A stretch of DNA of 42,479 bases, taken from the NCBI RefSeq assembly GCF_003129965.1, contig NZ_NRCJ01000021.1, positions 1-42,479 on the forward strand, in the 5' to 3' direction. A program made the position numbers and the translations under genes. This DNA comes from Aggregatibacter kilianii. Lineage in GTDB: Bacteria > Pseudomonadota > Gammaproteobacteria > Enterobacterales > Pasteurellaceae. Positions within the stretch are counted from its first letter, which is position 1. Every line of letters starts with the position of its first letter. Of this stretch, positions 18,378-24,824 are shown in pieces. The notes beneath the pieces were generated by a model. The model worked only from the letters and a program-made list of their open reading frames with translations. It had not been told where the DNA came from and did not search any database.

Positions 18378-18896
18378 ATGCCAACCCCATGTTATGTATC
18401 AATCACTGGTAAAACCCAAGGCGAAATTACTTCTGGCGCATTTACAGCTGAATCAGTAGGTAACATTTTCGTACAAGGTCATGAAAATGAAATGCTTGTT
18501 CAAGAAGTTAAACATGTTATTGAAGTGCCAACAGATCCACAGTCCGGTCAACCGTCTGGTCAACGTGCACATAAGCCATTAAAACTTACTGTTGCGTTAA
18601 ATAAAGCTGTTCCTATGCTTTATAATGCCCTAGCATCAGGTGAAATGTTACCTAAAGTTGAATTAAAATGGTACCGCACTTCTGTTGAAGGCAAACAAGA
18701 ACACTTCTTCACAACATCGTTAGAAGATGCAACAATTGTTAGCATTGACTTAAAAATGCCTCATGCTCAAGATCCAACTCAACGTGAGTTTACTCAATTG
18801 TTAGAGTTATCTTTAGCTTACCGTAAAATCAATTGGGAGCACACTTCAGCAGGAACTTCCGGTGCTGATGACTGGCGCAACCCTCTCGAAGCTTAA
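18378..18896 (+). CDS. hcp: Hcp (TssD), T6SS tube protein
   Basis: Hcp hexamers stack into the tube propelled by the sheath, and some small effectors travel in its lumen. The 172-residue protein has the family N-terminus (CYVSITGKTQGEITSG), the loop with HKPLKLTVALNKAVPMLYNAL, and the C-terminal LELSLAYRKINWEH strand, all canonical. A strong AGGAG site lies just upstream. It stands alone on the plus strand with its own terminator, allowing expression far above that of the divergent tss operon. Confidence 0.97.
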   Translation: MPTPCYVSITGKTQGEITSGAFTAESVGNIFVQGHENEMLVQEVKHVIEVPTDPQSGQPSGQRAHKPLKLTVALNKAVPMLYNALASGEMLPKVELKWYRTSVEGKQEHFFTTSLEDATIVSIDLKMPHAQDPTQREFTQLLELSLAYRKINWEHTSAGTSGADDWRNPLEA

Positions 18897-18926
18897 TTTT
18901 ATAAGTTAGAGTAAATAATTAAAATG

Positions 18927-18958
18927 AAATTGCTATTAGTTTACACTGATAGCAATTT
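18927..18958 (+). terminator. Intrinsic terminator of hcp
   Basis: AAATTGCTAT (18,927-18,936) pairs with ATAGCAATTT (18,949-18,958) around a 12-base loop and is followed by TTATTTT. It lies 30 bases after the hcp stop and faces the convergent ankyrin pseudogene. Confidence 0.8.
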
Positions 18959-18993
18959 TTATTTTGGCTCAGCTTTCTAAGGAGTGAATTCAA

Positions 18994-19794
18994 TTAGTTA
19001 TAACCAGCCTCTGTCAGTTTGTTTATAATTTCTTCATAAAGAACCTTCATTTTTTGATCACTATTTTTTAAAGAATTTTTTGACATTTTCAACAGTCTGG
19101 AACTATATAACTTAGTATTTTTTTCTTTATCCATTATATATAACAGAATTTCAGGATTAATTTCTGCATCTTCAAAAACGGTATATCCTACATTGTCTTT
19201 TGTACTAAAATTAGCATTATAGCTTAACAATAATTCAATTTTATTTCTAATATCATTGAGATATTCCTCTCTAGACCACCTGCTACGAAGATGCGTAGAT
19301 TTTACAACAACATTCATTGGGTAGGTTGCATACAAATGTTTCTTTCCATCAGAGTTAATATAGACATTACTCGGATCTGCGCCATACTCAAGTAACATTT
19401 TCATATAGTCTATCGGCAATCTTTCCGCCGCAAAGGTTAGGGGGAGATAATAAATCTCTCTCTTTTGTTTTTTAGAAAAAACTTTAGAAACCAAATTTGG
19501 ATCCGCTTTATGTTGAAGAAGCAGCTTTGCAATATCAAATCAATTATCCAAAAATACGGAATACATTAAATAGGTAAAACCGGTCTTATCCTTTGATAAT
19601 GCATTTACATCAGTGTCTTCTGCTAATAACTGTTCTACACGCTTTTTATCATTTCGATAAATGGCCTCGCCCATCTCCAAACGCTCACCTGTAAAATACT
19701 CTTCCGCCGGGAAACCCTGATTTTTAGCCATGTCATTGGCGTAGATATTTATGCAATTACATAATAGAAAGAGTGACAATAAAATTAGCTTCAT
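18994..19794 (-). pseudogene. Ankyrin-repeat immunity-like gene broken by one stop codon
   Basis: Two same-frame pieces (19,540-19,794, 84 residues; 18,994-19,539 in continuous frame) are separated only by a TGA at 19,540-19,542. In the near-identical copy at 22,141-22,917 the same codon is CGA (Arg), so one C-to-T change broke this gene. The product would be about 266 residues, with a signal peptide (hydrophobic segment then IYAND) and ankyrin repeats (ADPNLVSKV, EYGADPSNVY). A TTG at 19,492-19,494 could restart translation, but that fragment would lack the export signal. The C-terminal part differs from the intact copy. Confidence 0.85.
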
Positions 19795-20850
19795 TATTTT
19801 CCTTTCAAACTCTATTTCAATAGAGCGAGCCTAGTAATTGATATTATAGCGCTTTTTAGGTTGATAATTTTTCTGATTTTCTAGATTTTTCTGAACCTGA
19901 GGAGGTGTTTCTGGTGGCCATTTAACCCCTTTTTTAATTAAGAAATCTCTTACCTTTTCCTCATTTCTAAGCGTTTCCTCAATAAGTGAAGTATCTCTAA
20001 ACTTATCTCCCCATATAGTCTTCCCTTCCTCAATTAATTTCTTAGACTGGATACTATCTTCAATATTCGTATAAATCAAATAAGGAACAGTTAGTCCATT
20101 ACGTCCAGTAACATTTATATCTGCGCCTCGCTCTAAAATATATAATGTATTTTTAGCTCCAACATATGCTGTTTCAATAACTAAGGGACTACCCTCTTTA
20201 TAAGAATTAATTTCCGCTCCATAATCAATAAGTAGTTTAAATTTTTCATGATCAACATCATTAGTTACCGTAAAAATAATCGGGATATTCATAAATCGCT
20301 TTTGTTTATAATTCGGATCTAATCCCCCTTTCAATAACGCTTCTAATATCTGAGGCGGTGCACCGTAGTATAATACAGCTGTCATCAATGGGGAATCATT
20401 TGTATTTTCTCCTTGTTCCTGATCAGGATCGGCACCATTCTTAGTTAAAATAGTAATGATCTTATAATAGTCTTCATTATTTCCATTTAAATCTTCAGAA
20501 ATCCGAACGATAGGTAACATCAGCAGAGACATATTCTTTTTACTCAATGTATGCAAATCGGTATGTGGCGCTAATTCTTCCACCTTTTTCACATCTTTTT
20601 GCCAAATAGCCTCTGCTAATTCTTTTTGATTTTTTCCATAAAAATCATTAACTGAATAGGTCATAAAAAATCCTCTGTTAAAATAGAATAGGATAATAAG
20701 AATGAGGATAAACATAATGACTATTTTCTTTATCATGCTATTTTCTCAAGATTTTATTTAGAATATTTAATTGACATTAAATAAAAAAGTGCGGTCACTT
20801 CTCTAAGTGTTTTTTCTTTATGAAATACACCGAAAATTTTGACCGCACTT
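19373..20850 (-). repeat. Copy 1 of a 1.48-kb direct duplication in the immunity array
   Basis: This block matches 22,496-23,980 base for base over long stretches. It covers the first part of the broken ankyrin gene, the whole 301-residue gene and the uptake-signal hairpin upstream. Homology starts abruptly at GGATCTGCGCCATACTC inside the first gene and ends at the outer uptake signal of the hairpin. The segment from the first gene is almost identical between copies; the 301-residue gene has diverged more. Confidence 0.85.
19831..20736 (-). CDS. Membrane-anchored ankyrin-repeat protein, putative T6SS lipase immunity (copy 1)
   Basis: The 301-residue protein begins with a single hydrophobic anchor (about residues 5-19, after MIKK), so it is probably held in the inner membrane with the rest in the periplasm. 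Ankyrin-type units follow: LTKNGADPDQ near 95-104, LLKGGLDPNY, LIDYGAEINS and LERGADINVTGRNGLT. The C-terminus is charged and ends around KWPPETPPQ and KKRYNINY. It is a close paralogue of the protein at 22,954-23,859. Ankyrin proteins in this setting are inferred to bind and block a VgrG-borne toxin; no direct evidence is in the sequence. Confidence 0.8.
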   Translation of the reverse strand: MIKKIVIMFILILIILFYFNRGFFMTYSVNDFYGKNQKELAEAIWQKDVKKVEELAPHTDLHTLSKKNMSLLMLPIVRISEDLNGNNEDYYKIITILTKNGADPDQEQGENTNDSPLMTAVLYYGAPPQILEALLKGGLDPNYKQKRFMNIPIIFTVTNDVDHEKFKLLIDYGAEINSYKEGSPLVIETAYVGAKNTLYILERGADINVTGRNGLTVPYLIYTNIEDSIQSKKLIEEGKTIWGDKFRDTSLIEETLRNEEKVRDFLIKKGVKWPPETPPQVQKNLENQKNYQPKKRYNINY

Positions 20851-20852
20851 TA
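20784..20852 (-). terminator. Uptake-signal hairpin between immunity blocks (1)
   Basis: AAAAAAGTGCGGTC (about 20,784-20,796) and GACCGCACTTT (20,841-20,851) are inverted uptake signals able to form a long hairpin with poly-T on both sides. Paired uptake signals commonly act as terminators in Haemophilus-type genomes. It lies between the remnant at 20,871-21,062 and the gene starting at 20,736. Confidence 0.75.
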
Positions 20853-20870
20853 CAAGATTATGAAACTAAT

Positions 20871-21062
20871 CTAAGACAAAATTTCTATTTTATTTTCAAG
20901 AAAATCTTCAGAAGATATATCAAGTTTAATTTCTAAGTCAATTTTTAATTTATCGATTCCATAAAACTATTAAGATAATCTACCATCGGAATTTTCTTAG
21001 CAGGATATAATTCATCTTTTAACTCAACTAAATCTCCATCTATACTAGTCGTAAAATAAACC
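20871..21062 (-). pseudogene. Frameshifted 3' remnant of an unidentified gene
   Basis: Minus-strand reading gives two adjoining protein-like frames. The upstream one reads ...TTSIDGDLVELKDELYPAKK... and stops at 20,945-20,947. The other frame continues from about 20,963 as YGIDKLKIDLEIKLDISSED... to a TAG at 20,871-20,873. Joined across one frameshift they make a sensible acidic C-terminus of about 60 residues. No start codon is left; the 5' part appears to have been replaced by the ankyrin gene at 21,067-21,903. I do not recognise the family. It could be a displaced immunity gene or the tail of an old effector. Confidence 0.55.
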
Positions 21063-21066
21063 AGCC

Positions 21067-21903
21067 TTACTTGTAACCCAGCTCTCTTAACCGCCGTATT
21101 ATTTCTTTTAAATTTTCATCATTAGGATTAGCTTTTAATAGTTTTTCTGAACTTCTTAATAATTTTTCACCATAAATACGATGATCTGCGCCTTTATCCA
21201 TTAGATATAGAATAATTTCACGATTCATTAATGAAAATTCAACAACACTACGACCTGTTGCACCAATCGAATTAATATCTGCTCCATGTTGTAGTAATAA
21301 TTCCACTCTTGCTTTTATATCATTCATATAATCTTCCCGCGACCAACGGTTTAAAATATAGGAAGAACGTACTGCCGCATTTATCGGATACATTGCATAA
21401 AGTGGTATTTCTCCTTTTTCATCTCTATAAGCATAATTCGGGTTAGCTCCGTATTTCAATAATAATTCCATGTATTCTATCGGCTTATCATCCGATACAA
21501 AAGTTAGAGGAAGATAGTAAACATATCTCTTCTTATTTTCTGATAATACTTTTGACACTTGATTCGGATCTGCATTATGTTGAAGTAGTAACTCTACAAT
21601 CTTAAAACGGTCATCTAAAAAGAGTGAATATAGCAAATAAGTCACTCCATCATTATTACTTGATAACTCATTGACATTAAGACCATTTTTTAACAATTTT
21701 TCTACTTTTACTCTATCATTCTGATGAATAGCTTTCGCCATTTCAAGTCGTTTACCTTCAAAATATTTTTCCGGTAAAAGTCGTTCATTTCTTTCTGAAT
21801 CATTTGTATAAGCATTCATAGATGCTCCTAATATTAATATGCATAAAGTTATTTTTATATTCTCCAGTAAAAATCTTATAAACTTTAACTGATTATTTTG
21901 CAT
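21067..21903 (-). CDS. Exported ankyrin-repeat protein, putative immunity paralogue
   Basis: The 278-residue protein has a signal peptide (hydrophobic segment about 17-33 ending NAYTND) and ankyrin units LLQHNADPNQVSK, LLKYGANPNY and LLQHGADINS, with a MDKGADHRIYG block before the end. The C-terminal half resembles the intact gene at 22,141-22,917 and the middle (YPIN, SREDYMNDI) resembles the broken gene at 18,994-19,794, so these genes have exchanged segments. Upstream lies a truncated lipoprotein start (21,885-21,986). Function is inferred from the array it sits in. Confidence 0.78.
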   Translation of the reverse strand: MQNNQLKFIRFLLENIKITLCILILGASMNAYTNDSERNERLLPEKYFEGKRLEMAKAIHQNDRVKVEKLLKNGLNVNELSSNNDGVTYLLYSLFLDDRFKIVELLLQHNADPNQVSKVLSENKKRYVYYLPLTFVSDDKPIEYMELLLKYGANPNYAYRDEKGEIPLYAMYPINAAVRSSYILNRWSREDYMNDIKARVELLLQHGADINSIGATGRSVVEFSLMNREIILYLMDKGADHRIYGEKLLRSSEKLLKANPNDENLKEIIRRLRELGYK

Positions 21904-21986
21904 AACGTCCCCTTAACCAGCAATTTTTGTGGCTCAAAAAAACTATCTAGTGAATAACTTGTGGGCATAAACCATAAGTGTTTCAT
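21885..21986 (-). pseudogene. Truncated start of a lipoprotein ankyrin gene
   Basis: A 33-codon frame reads MKHLWFMPTSYSLDS, then FFEPQKLLVK. It lines up with the first residues of the intact lipoprotein gene at 24,023-24,814 (MKHLWL..., then MPAGYPLDGFSEPQKELVK) except that an in-frame deletion of about 30 bases has removed the hydrophobic core and lipobox. It then runs into the start of the gene at 21,903 and stops. It is the scar of a lost paralogue. Confidence 0.75.
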
Positions 21987-22052
21987 TACTTTTTCCTAAC
22001 CGCTTTAATATTCATACTGAACCATTACAACATATTTCATCTTCTCTAAGAT

Positions 22053-22124
22053 AAAAAAGTGCGGTCAAATTTCCCGGTGTTTTTCATAAAGAAAAAACAC
22101 TTAGGAAAATGACCGCACTTTTTG
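22053..22124 (-). terminator. Uptake-signal hairpin between immunity blocks (2)
   Basis: AAAAAAGTGCGGTCA (from 22,053) and TGACCGCACTTTTT (ending near 22,123) are inverted uptake signals. Pairing continues inward (GGTGTTTTT against AAAAAACACTTAGG), giving one of the longest hairpins in the window. It lies 12 bases past the stop of the gene at 22,141-22,917, a natural terminator position. Confidence 0.8.
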
Positions 22125-22140
22125 CATTTTCACGAGGAAG

Positions 22141-22917
22141 TTAGTAACCCAACTCAGATAAGCGTTTAATTATTTCGGCCTGATAAGGTTTTCCTACCGG
22201 TCCACTTTTAAAAATATCTCTATAAAATCTCAACACGCGTTTTCCATAAATGCGATGATCGGCACCTTTATCCATTAGATAGACAACAATCTCAGGGTTA
22301 CTCGTTGCAGATTCAACAACACTTTCATCCATTGCGCCAATCGCATTAATATCTGCGCCATGAGCCAGTAATAAATCAACCCTTGCCTTAATATCGTTCA
22401 TATAATCACTTCTTTCCCATTTTTTCAAAATATAAGCGGAACGAACTGCCGCATTAAGTGCCATTTTTCCCTTTTTATCAACATAAGCTACCGATGGATC
22501 TGCGCCATACTCAAGTAACATTTTCATATAGTCTATCGGCAATCTTTCCGCCGCAAAGGTTAGGGGGAGATAATAAACATCTCTCTTTTGTTTTTTAGAA
22601 AAAACTTTAGAGACCAAATTTGGATCCGCTTTATGTTGAAAAAGCAGCTTTGCAATATCAAATCGATTATCCAAAAATACGGAATACATTAAATAGGTAA
22701 AACCGGTCTTATCCTTTGATAATGTATTTACATCAGTGCCTTCTGCTAATAACTGTTCTACACGCTTTTTATCATTCCGATAAATGGCTTCGCCCATCTC
22801 CAAACGTTCACCTGTAAAATACTCTTCCGCCGGAAAACGCTGATTTTTAGCCGTGTCATTGGCATAGATATTTATGCAATTACATAATAGAAAGAATGAC
22901 AATAGAATAAATCTCAT
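22141..22917 (-). CDS. Exported ankyrin-repeat protein, putative immunity (intact copy)
   Basis: The 258-residue protein has a signal peptide (hydrophobic segment about 3-18; LLCNC could alternatively be read as a weak lipobox) and ankyrin units: LLAEGTDVNTLSKDKTG, LLFQHKADPNLVSK, LLEYGADPSVAY and LLAHGADINAIG. It starts 36 bases after the 301-residue gene, so the two form a unit. Its first 140 or so residues are almost identical to the broken copy at 18,994-19,794, while the rest looks like the protein at 21,067-21,903. The mosaic suggests recombination between paralogues. Confidence 0.8.
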   Translation of the reverse strand: MRFILLSFFLLCNCINIYANDTAKNQRFPAEEYFTGERLEMGEAIYRNDKKRVEQLLAEGTDVNTLSKDKTGFTYLMYSVFLDNRFDIAKLLFQHKADPNLVSKVFSKKQKRDVYYLPLTFAAERLPIDYMKMLLEYGADPSVAYVDKKGKMALNAAVRSAYILKKWERSDYMNDIKARVDLLLAHGADINAIGAMDESVVESATSNPEIVVYLMDKGADHRIYGKRVLRFYRDIFKSGPVGKPYQAEIIKRLSELGY

Positions 22918-23980
22918 TATTTTCCTTTCAAACTCTATTTCAATAGAATAAGCCTAGTAATTGGTATCATAGCGCTTTTTAGGCTGATAATTTTTTTGAT
23001 TATCTAAATTTTTCTGAATCTGAGGTGGTGTTTCCGGTGGCCATTTAACCCCCTTTTTAATTAAAAACTCTCTTACCTTTTCCTCATCTCTAACGGTTTC
23101 CTCGATAAGTGAAATCTCTCTAAATTTATCTCTTGATGCGATCTTCCCTTCTTCAATTAACTTTTTAGATTGAATACGATCTCTAATATTCGCATAAATT
23201 AAATAGGGGACAGTGAGCCCATTATGCCCAGTAACATTGATATCTGCACCGCGCTCTAAAATATATAATGTATTCTTAGGACCAAGAGATGCAGTTTCAA
23301 TAACTAGGGGAATACCTTCTTTAGAAGAATTAATGTCTGCACCATAATCAACTAATAGTTTAAATTTTTCATGATGAATATCATTAGTTACCGCGAAAAT
23401 AATCGGGATATTCATAAATCGTTTTCGTTTATAATTTGGATTCAATCCACCTTTTAATAACGCCTCTAATATTTGCGGTGGCGCACCTGCGTATAATATA
23501 GCGGTTGTCAATGGAGAATCATCTTTATTTTTTCCTTGTGCCTGATCCGGATCTGCACCATTCTTAGTTAAAATGGTAATAATTTGATAATAGGCTTCAT
23601 TATTTCCATTTAAATCTTCAGAAATCCGAACGATAGGTAACATAAGGAGCGACATATTTTTTTTGCTTAATGTATGCAAATCAGTATGTGGCGCTAATTC
23701 TTCCACCTTTTTCACATCTTTTTGCCAAATAGCCTCTGCTAATTCTTTTTGATTTTTTCCATAAAAATCATTAACTGAATAGGTCATAAAAAATCCTCTA
23801 TTAAAATATAATAGGGTAATAAGAATGAGGATAAACATAACGATTATTTTCTTTATCATGCTATTTTCTCAAGACCTTATTTAGAATATTTAATTGACAT
23901 TAGACATTAAATAAAAAGTGCGGTCTGTTTTCTAAGTGTTTTTTATTTATGAAAAATATCAAAAATTTTGACCGCACTTT
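22496..23980 (-). repeat. Copy 2 of the 1.48-kb direct duplication
   Basis: Partner of 19,373-20,850. It also carries a small tandem GACATTA duplication just before the uptake-signal hairpin that the other copy lacks. The right-hand end of homology falls at the outer uptake signal; sequence beyond it is unrelated. Confidence 0.85.
22954..23859 (-). CDS. Membrane-anchored ankyrin-repeat protein, putative T6SS lipase immunity (copy 2)
   Basis: This 301-residue protein matches the one at 19,831-20,736 along its full length: same N-terminal anchor (hydrophobic segment about 5-19), same first 70 residues almost unchanged, then scattered substitutions in the ankyrin units (LTKNGADPDQAQG, LLKGGLNPNY, LVDYGADINS, LERGADINVTGHNG). 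Substitutions cluster in the middle and C-terminal parts, as expected if specificity differs between copies (inference). It lies after a terminator-like hairpin, so it probably has its own promoter. Confidence 0.8.
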   Translation of the reverse strand: MIKKIIVMFILILITLLYFNRGFFMTYSVNDFYGKNQKELAEAIWQKDVKKVEELAPHTDLHTLSKKNMSLLMLPIVRISEDLNGNNEAYYQIITILTKNGADPDQAQGKNKDDSPLTTAILYAGAPPQILEALLKGGLNPNYKRKRFMNIPIIFAVTNDIHHEKFKLLVDYGADINSSKEGIPLVIETASLGPKNTLYILERGADINVTGHNGLTVPYLIYANIRDRIQSKKLIEEGKIASRDKFREISLIEETVRDEEKVREFLIKKGVKWPPETPPQIQKNLDNQKNYQPKKRYDTNY

Positions 23981-23982
23981 TT
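23913..23982 (-). terminator. Uptake-signal hairpin between immunity blocks (3)
   Basis: AAAAAGTGCGGTC (about 23,913-23,925) and GACCGCACTTTTT (ending near 23,982) are inverted uptake signals forming a long hairpin 40 bases past the lipoprotein gene. It would end the vgrG-lipoprotein transcript and isolate it from the duplicated genes downstream. Confidence 0.75.
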
Positions 23983-24022
23983 GTATGGAGCGCCAGAGTT
24001 AACTCAAGGTTCAACATTAGAA

Positions 24023-24814
24023 TCATTGCTTAGGAGGCCACTCAATACCTTTTTCAATCATAATTGATTTAATTTTTCGTACCGTATCTAAATCACCTTC
24101 TATCGCTTTCAAATCTCCCTTAGTCTTTCCGCTTTTAATACGAGTAATACTTTCTTGCAAAGATTTTTCTTTATTAAAAACTGACATTGCAAATGTTCTT
24201 TTATTAAATTTATTTTCACTATGAACACTAGCACCCATTGACACTAAATAATAAGAAACTTCAGGAGCAGTAATTACTGCAACATGAGCAGGAGTTTCTC
24301 CTGCAGTTGCTGTTGTTTTTGCATCTATATCTGCCCCATATTTTACTAATAATTTTACAGAGCTTAATTTATTGTCATTTAATACATCAAAAATAATTGG
24401 AGCAGATTCTAATTCATAATTCGGATTTAACCCGCCATCTAACATAGAATTCAACAATAACGAATTCTGTTGTATCAGTGCCATGTTTAATGGCGATTCA
24501 TCAAATCCTCCTCGTTTATCAAATGGTGCACCTGCTCTAACTAACTCTGTGATTATTTGTAAGTGTGGGGTAATTTTATTACCTTTTAAATCATCCAATG
24601 CTTCGTAAATTGCTGCAGTAAGTAAAGGAATACTTTTATCTGACATCAAGCTCAAATCTGTTTTTACTGAAAGTTCCTTCACTTTCTCTACATTACCATC
24701 TTTAATAGCTTTAACCAGCTCTTTTTGTGGTTCAGAAAAACCATCCAGTGGATAACCTGCGGGCATACAACCTCCAAACAAAAATAAAATAAAAATTAAC
24801 CATAAGTGTTTCAT
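24023..24814 (-). CDS. Ankyrin-repeat lipoprotein, likely cognate immunity protein of the VgrG lipase
   Basis: The 263-residue protein has a lipoprotein signal with Cys16 after LFLFGG, so it is probably a periplasm-facing lipoprotein. Ankyrin-like units include LVRAGAPFDKRGGFDESPLNMAL, MLDGGLNPNYELESAPI, LVKYGADIDAK and the TPAHVAV block; the C-terminus ends EKGIEWPPKQ, resembling the 301-residue paralogues. It starts 10 bases after the vgrG stop with a GAGGGA site, so effector and lipoprotein are made together. That arrangement, plus a periplasmic address matching a lipase, is the standard T6SS immunity pattern; the pairing is inferred. Confidence 0.8.
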   Translation of the reverse strand: MKHLWLIFILFLFGGCMPAGYPLDGFSEPQKELVKAIKDGNVEKVKELSVKTDLSLMSDKSIPLLTAAIYEALDDLKGNKITPHLQIITELVRAGAPFDKRGGFDESPLNMALIQQNSLLLNSMLDGGLNPNYELESAPIIFDVLNDNKLSSVKLLVKYGADIDAKTTATAGETPAHVAVITAPEVSYYLVSMGASVHSENKFNKRTFAMSVFNKEKSLQESITRIKSGKTKGDLKAIEGDLDTVRKIKSIMIEKGIEWPPKQ

Positions 24815-24824
24815 TACTTTCCCT

